Part shown: piece by piece, positions 44,658 through 54,233 of the stretch
Layout: each line of letters starts with the position of its first letter
Position numbering within the stretch: the first letter of the stretch is position 1
NCBI GenBank assembly: GCA_963745945.1
Contig: CAVUZG010000002.1
Location: 162,619 to 226,618, forward strand
Length of the DNA stretch: 64,000 bases
Source: DATFVA01 sp963745945
GTDB taxonomy: Bacteria > Bacteroidota > Ignavibacteria > Ignavibacteriales > Ignavibacteriaceae
Reading direction: 5' to 3'
Notes under the pieces: model-generated
Told to the model about the DNA's origin: nothing
The model's input: the letters and a program-made list of their open reading frames with translations, nothing else
Databases searched by the model: none
Position numbers and translations under genes: made by a program

Positions 44658-45440
44658 TTACCTCTGTATATCCTTCTTATACTCTCTTGGAGAAACCCCA
44701 AATTGCTTTTTAAATGTTTTTGTAAAATACCCCGGATCATTAAATCCCACTTTATAACAAATCTCGGCAACATTACCTGTATTCTGCGTTAATAGATCAG
44801 CTGCTCGTTGAAGACGAAGTGAACGGATCAATTGTCCTGCCGGCTGATCGACTAACGCATTAAGCTTTCTGTTTAACTGTGAAATGCTCATATTAACTTC
44901 ATCTGAAAGCTTCTCCACATTATATTTTTCATTTTCTATATTTGCTTCGATTTTATCAATTACTTTCTGCAGAAATATTTGATCAATTGAATCTACCGAT
45001 ACTTCAGAAGGTTTTATATATGTTGATTTTTTAAAACGTTTTCTTAACTCTTTTCTTTGATAAATTAAGTTTTTTACTCTTACTTTTAATTCTTTTGCAC
45101 TAAATGGTTTGGTGATATAAGCATCAATTCCTGTTTCCAGCCCCTCTATTTTATCTTCCAGTCCGGCTTTTGCTGTTAACATTATTATTGGAATATGACT
45201 TGTTTTTTCATTATTTCTTATTTGCTTGCAAAATTGAAATCCATCCATTTCCGGCATCATTACATCAGTAATAATAAGATCTGGAATTTCATCTTTTGCC
45301 TTTGATATTCCCTCTTCACCGTTTGAAGCTTCAATTACTTGGTATTCAGTTTCCAGCAGCTCGCGAATGTAATTCCGTACGTCAGAATTATCTTCAACTA
45401 TTAAAATTATTGCAATTTTGTCAGATACAGGAGAATCCAT
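44658..45440 (-). CDS. Receiver plus AraC-type output (C-terminal part of a split HTCS)
   Basis: The 260-residue piece has a receiver (10-130; phospho-acceptor Asp59 in ITDVMMPEMDG, Lys109 in ITKPF) and an AraC-type DNA-binding domain (about 155-258; LNALVDQPAGQLIRSLRLQR, VGFNDPGYFTKTFKKQFGVS). It overlaps the kinase fragment to its right in another frame. Adding one A to the A6 run at 45448-45453 (T6 on plus) fuses them. The full protein would be a soluble sensor-kinase-REC-AraC hybrid of about 938 residues. Confidence 0.88.
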   Translation of the reverse strand: MDSPVSDKIAIILIVEDNSDVRNYIRELLETEYQVIEASNGEEGISKAKDEIPDLIITDVMMPEMDGFQFCKQIRNNEKTSHIPIIMLTAKAGLEDKIEGLETGIDAYITKPFSAKELKVRVKNLIYQRKELRKRFKKSTYIKPSEVSVDSIDQIFLQKVIDKIEANIENEKYNVEKLSDEVNMSISQLNRKLNALVDQPAGQLIRSLRLQRAADLLTQNTGNVAEICYKVGFNDPGYFTKTFKKQFGVSPREYKKDIQR

Positions 45441-47017
45441 CCTGGAGTTTTTTCTTCTGTTTCCGGAACACTAAAATTATTCTTTTTTAACAATTCTGCT
45501 GGCTGCAGTTTGTTAACTTCTTCCTTTTTCATTTTAAAATCACCTAACGGAAGCTGAATGATAAACTCGCTGCCTTTACCTTCTTTACTATTTACTGAAA
45601 TATTCCCGTTATGAAGTTCAATCAATTCTTTTGTCAGCGCTAATCCAATTCCTGTACCTTCATGTTTTCTTGTTGCTGATCCATCAACCTGGTAAAATCG
45701 GTCAAAGATATGATGGAGACGATCGGAAGATATACCAATTCCTGAATCTTTAATCCTGATTTCAACATTGGAATTAATGATGTTCAAACAGACTTTTATT
45801 TCACCATCCGATGAAATAAACTTGAATGCGTTAGAAATAAGATTATAAAAAATCTTTTCCATTTTATCCGGATCAAATACAACAGGAATGTTTTCATACT
45901 CCGATTCAAATTTCAAAAAAATTTTTTGTGATTCTGCAAGTGATTCAAATGAATAAAACAGACTTTTTAAATATGAAACTATGTTATGCTGTTCTGCTTT
46001 CAATTCCATACTTCCGGATTCAAGCTTTGAAAGATCCAGCAACTGGTTTATCAGAGTAAGAAGCCTCCTTGCATTCCTGTTTGCAATCTGCAGTTTCCCT
46101 TTCTCCTTAATCTCAATATTTCCAGACATAACACTTTCAATTTGGCCGAGTATCAACGTCAGTGGTGTCCGGAACTCATGAGAGATATTCACAAAGAACC
46201 GGGATTTCAACTGGTCAATCTCCTGAAGTTTTGCCTGAGCTATTTTTAATTCATTTAAAGTTATTTCGATCTTACTTTTTGCTTCTTCAACATTCTTAAA
46301 GTCTTCATACCGGGCATAAGCTATCGAGAATGCTTTGGCTAATGTCTTAACCAGTTCAAGTTTTTCATCGGTAAGGGGAGAAACATTTCCAACATAGAGC
46401 ATACCTTGAGCGAAAGGAACAAAGTGTAGATCAAGAGATTCCGGTGGAGTAGAAGAACCCTGGTAAGTTTCTGCATTTTGAACCTGTCCGATTTCAATCA
46501 TAGATTTTGTCCAGTTGATAAATTCTTCCTTATTCCAGTGTTCTTTGTAAACCTGATTCTTTTTCCAGTGATTAACCGTATTACTGGTGAGTTCATTTGC
46601 ATCAAAGGATAGATTCAATACTCCCAGCGACTTACCATCGGGTGTGGTTAAGTAAAGCTGAACTTTTTCTTTCTCTTCATCAACAATGAAAACGCCGCAG
46701 CGTATAAAAGGTACTTCCAGTGTTTCAAGTTCGCGCCAGATAATCGGAGTTATTCGATTGAGGTCTTCGGAGGTGCGCATACTGGCAATTTCACCGCGAA
46801 CTCTATCCACAGATGCTTGTTTAATTGCTTCAAATGCGCGTGCTTCTGCATTTTGCAGGTCGAGAAATCGGGTGTAGCTCTGTTCAAAAACTTCTCCAAA
46901 GCGTTTCAGAATTTTATTATCGTCTTCAGATAATTTTCTACCAAAATGATTAACTACAAATATAGATGTGTAATGAGAAACAGAAACAGACCTTGTATAT
47001 CCGCCTTCACGGGACAA
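45407..47017 (-). CDS. Hybrid histidine kinase, central part
   Basis: The 536-residue piece has the end of one sensor module (RFGEVFEQSYTRFLDLQNAEAR), a module like number 8 of the giant kinase (VDRVRGEIASMRTSEDLNRI, VDEEKEKVQLYLTTPDGKSL), then HisKA (FVNISHEFRTPLTLILG) and HATPase (NLISNAFKF, DSGIGISSDR, GTGIGLALTKELI). The frame is open upstream of the listed Met and joins the N-terminal fragment across an A4 run near 47137. It is cytoplasmic, with no membrane helix. Confidence 0.87.
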   Translation of the reverse strand: MSREGGYTRSVSVSHYTSIFVVNHFGRKLSEDDNKILKRFGEVFEQSYTRFLDLQNAEARAFEAIKQASVDRVRGEIASMRTSEDLNRITPIIWRELETLEVPFIRCGVFIVDEEKEKVQLYLTTPDGKSLGVLNLSFDANELTSNTVNHWKKNQVYKEHWNKEEFINWTKSMIEIGQVQNAETYQGSSTPPESLDLHFVPFAQGMLYVGNVSPLTDEKLELVKTLAKAFSIAYARYEDFKNVEEAKSKIEITLNELKIAQAKLQEIDQLKSRFFVNISHEFRTPLTLILGQIESVMSGNIEIKEKGKLQIANRNARRLLTLINQLLDLSKLESGSMELKAEQHNIVSYLKSLFYSFESLAESQKIFLKFESEYENIPVVFDPDKMEKIFYNLISNAFKFISSDGEIKVCLNIINSNVEIRIKDSGIGISSDRLHHIFDRFYQVDGSATRKHEGTGIGLALTKELIELHNGNISVNSKEGKGSEFIIQLPLGDFKMKKEEVNKLQPAELLKKNNFSVPETEEKTPGWILLYLTKLQ

Positions 47018-47084
47018 AACCTGTTCCTTCCATTCAGAAGTTGATGAATTGTATGGCGGATGTTTAAATAAATGTTCGAAGAAT

Positions 47085-47471
47085 TCAATTTTTTCTTCTC
47101 TCGTATATTCCTCTACGAAAAATCTCTCTCCTTTTGTAGTAGACCTCAGCTAATACTGTATAAATAGGGCGATCCAGAAAAGGAATAGCCGCTCTTTTCA
47201 TATAAGTTTCTGCTACACCTGTAGATCCCCAAAATGTGAATTGTTTGTCAATTTCGTCATTATTGATAACCATGAATACTCCGGTTATATCCAGTTTCAT
47301 ATTATTCAATTCCCGAGCAACCAGATTAACAACCTCCTGCAAATCAGACGAATGACGCATTGACATAGCAAATGCTCTTACTTTTTCAAAGGATTTTTCA
47401 ATTTCGAGTTCACGGTTTTTCGCCGCAAGTTCTTTTTCCAGATTAGCAATTTTTAACTTTGATTGGGTCAT
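47085..47471 (-). CDS. Hybrid histidine kinase, N-terminal fragment
   Basis: The 128-residue piece begins with a coiled coil (KIANLEKELAAKNRELEIEK), then FEKVRAFAMSMRHSSDL and a GAF-like start (GVFMVINNDEIDKQFTFWGS). It ends in an out-of-frame tail after LAEVYYK. With one A removed from the CAAAAGG run (near 47137) the frame continues GERFFVEEYTREEKIEFFEH into the central part. This is the true start of the gene. Confidence 0.78.
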   Translation of the reverse strand: MTQSKLKIANLEKELAAKNRELEIEKSFEKVRAFAMSMRHSSDLQEVVNLVARELNNMKLDITGVFMVINNDEIDKQFTFWGSTGVAETYMKRAAIPFLDRPIYTVLAEVYYKRREIFRRGIYERRKN

Positions 47472-47607
47472 CGAAGAGTAATTGTAATAATTTAGTGAAT
47501 TATAGCTATATCGTTTATCATCTGGTTTTTATAGGTTATGTGAAGATTATTAAGAAAAAAATCTATGAGAAATAGTTTCAGCCCAAAGAAGTTTAGAGGA
47601 AAGAAAC

Positions 47608-48015
47608 TTATTTAACTATTTCACTCAATTCAATTAAATGTCCATCAGGATCACGCAAGAAACATCGTATCTCTCCACCACGATCCACAGGCGGAGTTAA
47701 AAATTTTGCTCCGCGGGATTTCAATAATTCATAAGAAGCTTTACAATCAGGTACACGGAAAATCAGTTGATGATCAATCCGGTTTTTATCTTCTGGAGGA
47801 TTAAAAGTAATAGTCGGTTTATCTTCAGTAGGACCACCGCCTGTTACCAGTAAAATCCAATTGTTTAATAGTTTTAGAACAACTGAAGTTCCACCATATT
47901 CACGATAGACTTCTGCTTCCAGAACATCCTTAAAAAAAACTTTAGACTTATTAATGTCATCAACCACGAGAAGAAGAGTCAACTCCATTTCTTCTGTTAA
48001 AAATTTATCATCCAT
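47608..48015 (-). CDS. VOC/glyoxalase-like protein
   Basis: The 135-residue protein has the paired beta-alpha-beta-beta-beta fold of the VOC superfamily: TLLLVVDDINKSKVFFKDVL (12-31), a central segment with HQLIFRVPD, and the C-terminal CFLRDPDGHLIELSE, where the Glu is the usual metal ligand. His82 and Glu132 are candidate ligands. It could be a glyoxalase, dioxygenase or resistance protein, and the substrate cannot be told. It is single, 136 bp from the kinase start. Confidence 0.83.
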   Translation of the reverse strand: MDDKFLTEEMELTLLLVVDDINKSKVFFKDVLEAEVYREYGGTSVVLKLLNNWILLVTGGGPTEDKPTITFNPPEDKNRIDHQLIFRVPDCKASYELLKSRGAKFLTPPVDRGGEIRCFLRDPDGHLIELSEIVK

Positions 48016-48174
48016 TATGTAATAGAAGTCCTTTTCCCGATTTTAAAATCTGAGTTATCCTTCTCATATAAATGAAATAATGAGGATTAAGAATGATTGT
48101 ATTAAGATAATAATATAACTTAATAATCAAAACAGTGGTATATACTTTACAGCAGGCAGGGTTATAATATAAAT

Positions 48175-48203
48175 TTAGAGACAGGTCAATGACCTGTCTC
48201 TAA
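48175..48203 (-). terminator. Hairpin terminator after the NTF2-like gene
   Basis: TTAGAGACAGG pairs perfectly with CCTGTCTCTAA around a 7-nt loop, 12 bp after the stop of the gene at 48216. On the minus strand AAATTTATATT follows, which is only modestly T-rich. Confidence 0.55.
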
Positions 48204-48215
48204 GAAGAAAAAATA

Positions 48216-48701
48216 TTAGTCGTCAGAATTGCTGCTGCCGCCTGATGTTCTTCCGCCGTGGTCGCCTATCAGCATCCACTTGCCGTCCTTTTTCATTAGG
48301 ATGTCCGTCCATATACCGGCACTGGATGTTTTCTTGTTGGACTCTTTGTTCTGTTCAATCATCGCATAGGTATAATGCACATACGCAAAATCACCCTTTA
48401 CCCATATACTGAGGGGAGTGATGGAATATACAAGAGTTGTATTGTTCTGTGCATCCTGCGTAACCCACTTACCTGTGTTGGACTTGTTCATTGGTACGCG
48501 TGACTGGTTGCTCCAGCCCATATAGCTGTCATCGAAATACTTCATAAATCCAGCCGCATCACCTGATGATGATACCTGCCAGTATTTTTCTACGCCAGTC
48601 CATACATCTTTCTGGGCATCAGACCATTGCTGCGCGAAACTGCTGCCTGTTAACAACAATAAAACGAACATTGCAAAAAATATTTGAGTTAGTTTTTTCA
48701 T
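48216..48701 (-). CDS. Secreted NTF2-like (SnoaL/DUF4440-type) protein
   Basis: The 161-residue protein has a signal peptide (cleavage near SFAQQ, 21-25) and an NTF2-like fold: VEKYWQVSSSGDAAGFMKYF (37-56), DDSYMGWSNQSRVPM, GDFAYVHYTYAM and the end KKDGKWMLIGDHGGR. The Ser/Gly/Asp tail is disordered. It is in a likely operon with the two genes to its right, behind shared element C. The ligand or reaction is unknown. Confidence 0.75.
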   Translation of the reverse strand: MKKLTQIFFAMFVLLLLTGSSFAQQWSDAQKDVWTGVEKYWQVSSSGDAAGFMKYFDDSYMGWSNQSRVPMNKSNTGKWVTQDAQNNTTLVYSITPLSIWVKGDFAYVHYTYAMIEQNKESNKKTSSAGIWTDILMKKDGKWMLIGDHGGRTSGGSSNSDD

Positions 48702-48786
48702 AGTACCTTCTCCATTTGATTTTTAACATTAATTGAAGAATGGAAATAATTAATATTATTTCCATTCATTGAATTGATGGAAATTG

Positions 48787-49218
48787 TTATTTGAAAACTA
48801 CTTCCCTGTAGATTTCATCAGAGTGTTTGCCGGAGAAATATTTATTGTAAGCTTTACCAAAGGCTACCCTATCAGCTTTATTAGGCATTGCTTTCATAAA
48901 TAATTCATTTGCCTTTTCGTTGGCTTTTGTAACATCATCCCAGCTTTTTACTTCTATGATCTGTATGAAGTCGCGATTATCATGACCCCACCAGTGACGC
49001 AAAGTTTTATAACTAACAACATATGGATTGTTCTTCCAGGAATAATCCATGGAGATTTGATTAAGAGAATCTAATTCCGCTGCAGATCCGTCATCCGGGA
49101 AAGCTCTTTCAAAATTTGTTACAACAAAGACATTCCCCTCTGCTGCCTGTGCAAACACTGAACTGCTCATCGATATAAAGAAAGCGAGCAAAAAAAGTAC
49201 TGAAATAATTGATTTCAT
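48787..49218 (-). CDS. Hypothetical secreted protein (ferredoxin-like barrel possible)
   Basis: The 143-residue protein has a signal peptide (to about VFAQAA, 22-27). The mature part has the pattern VFVVTNFERAF, YVVSYKTLRHWWGHDNRDF and IQIIEVKSWDDVTKANEKAN, which suggests a dimeric alpha-beta barrel, as in small monooxygenase-like proteins. This is an inference from strand pattern only. It lies between the NTF2-like gene and the 146-residue gene, on the same strand. Confidence 0.65.
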   Translation of the reverse strand: MKSIISVLFLLAFFISMSSSVFAQAAEGNVFVVTNFERAFPDDGSAAELDSLNQISMDYSWKNNPYVVSYKTLRHWWGHDNRDFIQIIEVKSWDDVTKANEKANELFMKAMPNKADRVAFGKAYNKYFSGKHSDEIYREVVFK

Positions 49219-49270
49219 ATTTTTCCTTTCGGATTTGTTATTGATTTTATTAGTTACCTTGAATTAAAAT

Positions 49271-49711
49271 TTATTGTCCGCTTAACCATTGTTCAAAACT
49301 CTTATTCTTTTCACCTTCCGGATAACTCCAATCGGGTTTTAATCTTAAACCTGTATCATTTTTCCAGACGAAGTTAATTGCCTCACTGACATCAGATTCA
49401 TTTAAGATTTTCAGAAGAAATATTTTTACTTTACTTAAATCAACAGTTATTACTTCTGAGCTCACCTGCTGTGCAAGCAGTGTGCTTTGGATTATTTCAG
49501 CCTGCCTAAAATCATAAGTAGCCCAGATAATTCCGTTTCTTCCGTTCAGAAAATCATTTATTTCAAGCGAAAGAATAAACTCAAGCACGCTTCCTTCAGG
49601 GAGTTCCGGAGGATTATTATCAAATAAATCTCTCCAGTTAAGAGTTTTAAACGATTCCAGCTCAATTTTTCCTGAAGCTATGTAGACACCTTTGACCTTA
49701 AATATTTCCAT
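49271..49711 (-). CDS. Hypothetical cytoplasmic protein
   Basis: The 146-residue protein has no signal peptide. It starts MEIFKVKGVYIASGKIELES and contains PEGSVLEFILSLEINDFLNG and KIFLLKILNESDVSEAINFV, ending in WSYPEGEKNKSFEQWLSGQ. No family is recognised. It is the first gene after the shared element C, probably heading the small operon with the two secreted proteins. Confidence 0.65.
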   Translation of the reverse strand: MEIFKVKGVYIASGKIELESFKTLNWRDLFDNNPPELPEGSVLEFILSLEINDFLNGRNGIIWATYDFRQAEIIQSTLLAQQVSSEVITVDLSKVKIFLLKILNESDVSEAINFVWKNDTGLRLKPDWSYPEGEKNKSFEQWLSGQ

Positions 49712-49780
49712 AATATTTATTCTGTTTTAGCAATTGGGAAACAAGAAACGCCGGATTGAAAAGTAGGTTAGACTATTGAT

Positions 49781-49819
49781 GATATCTTGCACTATTCGGT
49801 CAATTATTAGGACTTTCTG
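49781..49819 (-). promoter_or_regulatory. Shared upstream element, copy C
   Basis: GATATCTTGCACTATTCGGT followed by CAATTATTAGGACTTTCT matches copy B at most positions. It lies 70 bp before the 146-residue gene, directly downstream of the HTCS gene. Orientation relative to the gene is the same as for A and B. Confidence 0.5.
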
Positions 49820-49899
49820 GTTTTAGGAATGTTTTTGAGAGGCATTAATCATTTGGAGGGAGTAAAGCGATGGAATTTGCCTATCATAAGGCATGGAAT

Positions 49900-51558
49900 C
49901 TAAATCTGGGATTCTTCACTTCGTGCCGGACGATTTTTTTTATATTCTGAGGGTGAAACCCCGAACTGTTTTTTGAATGCTCGAGAAAAATAAGCCTGAT
50001 CACTAAAACCAACTTTATAACAGATTTCCGCAATTGAACCGGAATTCTGCTGAATTAGATCTGCCGCTCTTTGTAGTCGTAATGAGCGTATCAGTTGTCC
50101 TGCCGGCTGATCTATTAACGCATTTAATTTTCTGTTAAGCTTAGATACACTTGTAAAAGTTTCTTCAGCCAGTTTTTCAACCGTAAAGTGCTCATCTTCA
50201 AAATGTGATTCAATATTGGTTATAATTTTTTTCAGAAACTCCTGATCAGCAGAAACAGCCGAAACTTCTGAGGGTTTGATTATAGTTGCATTACTGAATT
50301 TTTTTCTTAATTCTTTTCTGCGGAGAATTAAATTCTCGACCTGGACTTTTAACTCTTTTGCATTGAATGGTTTTGTTAAATAAGCATCGATACCGGTTTC
50401 AAGCCCTTCTATTTTGTCATCAAGTCCTGCCTTTGCTGTTAACATAACAATAGGAATATGACTTATTCTTTCATCTGTCCTTATTTCCTCGCTGAATTTA
50501 TAACCATCCATTTTAGGCATCATAATGTCTGTGATAATTAAATCAGGAATTAAATTTATAGCAGCAATTATTCCTTCTTCACCGTTTGAGGCCTGTTCGG
50601 TTTTATATTCAGAACTCAAGATCTCAACAATATAATTTCTTACATCTACATTATCTTCAACAACTAAAATTATTTCCTGTTTCTTTTCTTCATCTAAAAG
50701 CTTTTCATTTTGAGGTGAATTTGTAGTTTCAATTGTTTCAGCAGGAATATTTATTATTTCGGGGAAATTATTCAGCCCGGAGAAAGGTTCACCTGAAATT
50801 CCTTTCTTCATTTTAAAATCTCCAACCGGAAGTTCAACAATAAACAGCGTACCTTCACCCGGCTTGCTTTCAACCCTGATGGTACCTTTGTGAAGAGTAA
50901 TTAATTCCTTTGTCAGAGCCAGACCAATTCCAGTTCCTTCATGTTCTCTCGTAGTTGAACTGTCAACCTGATAAAAACGGTCAAATATTTTTGAAATACG
51001 ATCAGCCGGAATTCCTTCACCTGAATCTTTTATACATATTTCCATCTTAGTGATACTCAATAATTTTAAGCTGACTTTTATTTCTCCGCCGCTTCCCGTG
51101 AATTTGAATGCGTTAGAAACAAGATTATAAAATACCTTCTCCATTTTATCAGGTTCAAACACAACGGGAATATTTTCATAAGGTGATTCAAACCTGAGAC
51201 TTATTTTTTTTGATTCTGCAAGTGACTCGAATGAGTAAAAAAGACTTTTAAGGAAAGAAACGATGTTATGCTGTTCCGCCTTTAACTCCATTGCGCCGGC
51301 TTCAATTTTTGAAATATCAAGAAGCTGGTTAATTAATGTAAGAAGTCTTCTTGCATTGCGGTCTGCAATATGAAGTTTCCCTTTCTCTTTAGTTCCGATA
51401 GATGAAGAAAGAACACTTTCAACTTGTCCGAGTATCAATGTAAGAGGTGTTCTGAATTCGTGGGAAATGTTTGCAAAGAATCTTGTCTTTAGTTGATCAA
51501 GATGCCGCAGAGAATCGGATTCTACCTTCTCAAGTTTCAGCTGGTTTTTCAGATTCAT
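49900..51558 (-). CDS. HTCS regulator, kinase-REC-AraC part
   Basis: The 552-residue piece has HisKA (His33 in NISHEFRTPLTLILGQ), HATPase (VFYNLVSNAFKF, DSGEGIPADR, GTGIGLALTKEL), a receiver (ILVVEDNVDVRNYI; phospho-acceptor Asp in IITDIMMPKMDG; TKPFN) and an AraC-type domain (LNALIDQPAGQLIRSLRLQR, VGFSDQAYFSRAFKKQFGVS). It continues the sensor part to its right. The frame is open across the listed start (LYSLRRYELNR), and the join is one missing C in the C5 run at 51647-51651. Confidence 0.9.
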   Translation of the reverse strand: MNLKNQLKLEKVESDSLRHLDQLKTRFFANISHEFRTPLTLILGQVESVLSSSIGTKEKGKLHIADRNARRLLTLINQLLDISKIEAGAMELKAEQHNIVSFLKSLFYSFESLAESKKISLRFESPYENIPVVFEPDKMEKVFYNLVSNAFKFTGSGGEIKVSLKLLSITKMEICIKDSGEGIPADRISKIFDRFYQVDSSTTREHEGTGIGLALTKELITLHKGTIRVESKPGEGTLFIVELPVGDFKMKKGISGEPFSGLNNFPEIINIPAETIETTNSPQNEKLLDEEKKQEIILVVEDNVDVRNYIVEILSSEYKTEQASNGEEGIIAAINLIPDLIITDIMMPKMDGYKFSEEIRTDERISHIPIVMLTAKAGLDDKIEGLETGIDAYLTKPFNAKELKVQVENLILRRKELRKKFSNATIIKPSEVSAVSADQEFLKKIITNIESHFEDEHFTVEKLAEETFTSVSKLNRKLNALIDQPAGQLIRSLRLQRAADLIQQNSGSIAEICYKVGFSDQAYFSRAFKKQFGVSPSEYKKNRPARSEESQI

Positions 51559-51563
51559 CCGGT

Positions 51564-54062
51564 TTAACTCATACCTTCGCAGGGAATAAAGTCCTGATAT
51601 AAAAAGCAGTCCGTATATAGAAAATGCCCACCATGTTCTCCACCATGGGGGAGAATTATTAATTCTAAAGAAGCTCCTTCATTATTCCAGACTCCATCAT
51701 TGTTTGAGCCTTTCACTCGAAAAACATATTTACCTGGCGGAAGATCAGTAAAAGTGGCTGTATTGCTTGTCCCTATATTTATCCAGTTCTCATTAAAATT
51801 TTCGAGTTTGTAAGCAAACCTGTTTTTTTCGGGTGCAGAAAAATCCATTGCAGCAAAATTAAAGCTGAAAATATTTTCATTATATGAAAGAGTTATTGAT
51901 TTTTTGTTTAAGACAGATTTAATTTCTTCTGCATTCTCATTTGTATTAGAAGAAGATTGACTAAGTATTATACACCGGGTTATGACAATATTTGGGATTA
52001 CCCGGTTGTCCTTTATATTTTTCGGGAAAAAATGATTGAATCCATTAATTCCACCAAAGAATAATTCTCCCCGGTTGGTCCTGAAATAAGCACCGGTGTT
52101 AAATTCGTTACTCTGCAAACCATCAAGCACATCATAATTTCTGAATCTGGGCTGACTAGGATTAAACATTGATAATCCTCTATTTGTGCTAAGCCAGAGA
52201 TTTCCTTTTTCATCAGGTAGAATTCCATAAACTACATTATTTGGGAGATTATCTTTTGTTGTAAAATGAGTAAAAGTTTTATTTTTGTAATTGAATTTGT
52301 TAAGGCCTCCGCCAGCGGTTCCCAACCAGAGAAATTTTTCCGGTTCAGATGGATCGGGACAAATTGATTTAATATTATTATTATTGAGACTTGAAGGATC
52401 AGAAGGATCGTTCCGGTATTTTAAAAAAGTTCCGGTAGACTGTACAAACCGTATCAAACCGTCATTTGTGCCTATCCAGAAAACTGATTTTGTATCTTCA
52501 TAAATACAGACTTGAGCAATTTCATTTTTAGGAATATTTTTATTGTACCTGAATGTTTTAAATGTTCCTTTTTTATAATCAGTCAGTTTACAAAAATAAT
52601 TTTCCGTCGCAATCCAGATATCCCCTTTATGATCTTCATAAACTGCAAAAACTTCTCTTTGTGGTAAACCATCAGTATTCATCGGATCAAATTTATATTG
52701 CCTGGATTTTTCATTTATTGGATTATAATTGAATAAACCCTGCGGAGTCGCAAACCATAAATCGCCTTTTACTGATTGTATTATTGACCGGGCACCGGTG
52801 TTACCAAAATCATCTGGATGATCTGAAGATGTTTCGTAACTTTTGAGTTCTCCGGTGCGTCTGTTCCATCTGTACAAAACATCTGTACTAATCCATACAT
52901 ATCCTTTATTATCCTCAAGTATAGCCCGGACACTAAATCCGGTAATCCGAGACTTTTCATCTTTTTTTCTTATAAAAGTAGAAAACCTGTTTTTATTGGG
53001 ATCATAAATATTAATACCAGCACCGGGTGTACCGAGCCATAAAATACCGGTGCGGTCACGCCAGACACTGGAGACAGAATTATAGCTTATGCTGGAAGGA
53101 TCCAAAGGATCATTCATGTAATAATTATACGATTTTTTAATGTTATCAAAAATCATTAGTCCGCCGGGAGTAGCCAGCCATAACAACCCGGAATCATCTT
53201 CCAGAATATTTGATATTCTGCCCCATCCAAATCTGGATATAATGTAGTGGTGAGGAAATAAATTATAGTCTCCACTTTTTCTATTAAAAGATACCAAACC
53301 ACTTAGCGTGCCCAGCCAGAATTCCCCTGATTTATCTTCATAAATTGCACTGACTTCATTTTCACTCAGCAAAGAAGGGGCTTCTTTTGATTTTACAGTG
53401 ATAGTGTAATGTTTAAAGTTTTCATCAGCGGAATTATACTTTTCAAGAGTCAGGCTGGTACCAATCCACAAAGTTCCGAATGAATCAAAAAGAAGACTGC
53501 TTATATTATTATAACCAAGACTCGTACTTTCTTCAGGGTCATTTATAAATTGTTTGAATTTCATTTTAGAACGTTTCTCATCAGGAAATGAGAGTCTGAA
53601 TAAACCATTTCCGTTGGTACCAATCCAGATATTACCGCTTGAATCTTCCGCAATACAATTGATTGAACTATTTTCCTGGTTGTCTGATGAATCTTGTTGA
53701 TAATTAATGCGGTTAAAATATTCATTTCCGGCTTTTAAATAACTCAGGGATCCGTCTTTCCCCCCGATCCAAAGAATACTATGCTTGTCAAGAAATAATG
53801 CAGTTACATAATTGGATGGAATAGTTGTTGTATCAAATGGATCGTTCTGATAAATGGCAAAGGAATACCCATTGTAACGGTTAAGACCATCCTTTGTACC
53901 AAACCACATAAAACCCTGTCTATCCTGTATGATGGATGGAACCGCATTCTGTGAAAGCCCGTTATCAATAGTTAAATGCCTGAAATGTATTTCTTGCGAT
54001 TTAGCGCTAAAAAAAAAGGCTAGCAGAAATATTATGAGGAAACAGAAAGAATTTAACTTCAT
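51564..54062 (-). CDS. HTCS regulator, periplasmic sensor part
   Basis: I place the start at 54062 (MKLNSFCFLIIFLLAFFFSAK, a clear signal peptide) rather than at the upstream Met 54161. Two seven-bladed propellers of Reg_prop repeats follow (LWIGTNDGLIRF, LWLSTNRGLSMFNP) and then a Y_Y_Y domain (FAYKLENFNENWINIGTSNT). The next segment should read LPPWWRTWWAFSIYGLLF as the membrane helix, but the frame shifts at LPHGG. Joined to the previous feature, this is a ~1390-residue HTCS that senses a periplasmic ligand, typically a glycan fragment. Confidence 0.88.
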   Translation of the reverse strand: MKLNSFCFLIIFLLAFFFSAKSQEIHFRHLTIDNGLSQNAVPSIIQDRQGFMWFGTKDGLNRYNGYSFAIYQNDPFDTTTIPSNYVTALFLDKHSILWIGGKDGSLSYLKAGNEYFNRINYQQDSSDNQENSSINCIAEDSSGNIWIGTNGNGLFRLSFPDEKRSKMKFKQFINDPEESTSLGYNNISSLLFDSFGTLWIGTSLTLEKYNSADENFKHYTITVKSKEAPSLLSENEVSAIYEDKSGEFWLGTLSGLVSFNRKSGDYNLFPHHYIISRFGWGRISNILEDDSGLLWLATPGGLMIFDNIKKSYNYYMNDPLDPSSISYNSVSSVWRDRTGILWLGTPGAGINIYDPNKNRFSTFIRKKDEKSRITGFSVRAILEDNKGYVWISTDVLYRWNRRTGELKSYETSSDHPDDFGNTGARSIIQSVKGDLWFATPQGLFNYNPINEKSRQYKFDPMNTDGLPQREVFAVYEDHKGDIWIATENYFCKLTDYKKGTFKTFRYNKNIPKNEIAQVCIYEDTKSVFWIGTNDGLIRFVQSTGTFLKYRNDPSDPSSLNNNNIKSICPDPSEPEKFLWLGTAGGGLNKFNYKNKTFTHFTTKDNLPNNVVYGILPDEKGNLWLSTNRGLSMFNPSQPRFRNYDVLDGLQSNEFNTGAYFRTNRGELFFGGINGFNHFFPKNIKDNRVIPNIVITRCIILSQSSSNTNENAEEIKSVLNKKSITLSYNENIFSFNFAAMDFSAPEKNRFAYKLENFNENWINIGTSNTATFTDLPPGKYVFRVKGSNNDGVWNNEGASLELIILPHGGEHGGHFLYTDCFLYQDFIPCEGMS

Positions 54063-54138
54063 TATTTGACGGTTTAAATTAGACTTATAAAGATAACTGG
54101 TTTGAGGGCAGTACCTGGAAATTAAGTTGTTTATGCTA

Positions 54139-54171
54139 GACTTCTCGAAATCATGACACAATTGGGAGAGG
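54139..54171 (-). promoter_or_regulatory. Shared upstream element, copy E (weak)
   Basis: GACTTCTCGAAATCATGACA followed by CAATTGGGAGAGG resembles copies B and C in order and spacing (CTT, a spacer, ACRCAATTG, then AGG). It lies 77 bp before the preferred HTCS start. If real, the HTCS gene would be under its own control. Confidence 0.25.
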
Positions 54172-54233
54172 TTGATATAAATTTATTGGATTATTTGGTG
54201 GGATACAAGATCGTTTGCACAGTATTTACAACT

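Noticed and set aside
54063..54161. Upstream start of the HTCS gene at 54161
   Set aside because: The 33 extra residues precede a complete signal peptide, which would then not be N-terminal. The start at 54062 is preferred.
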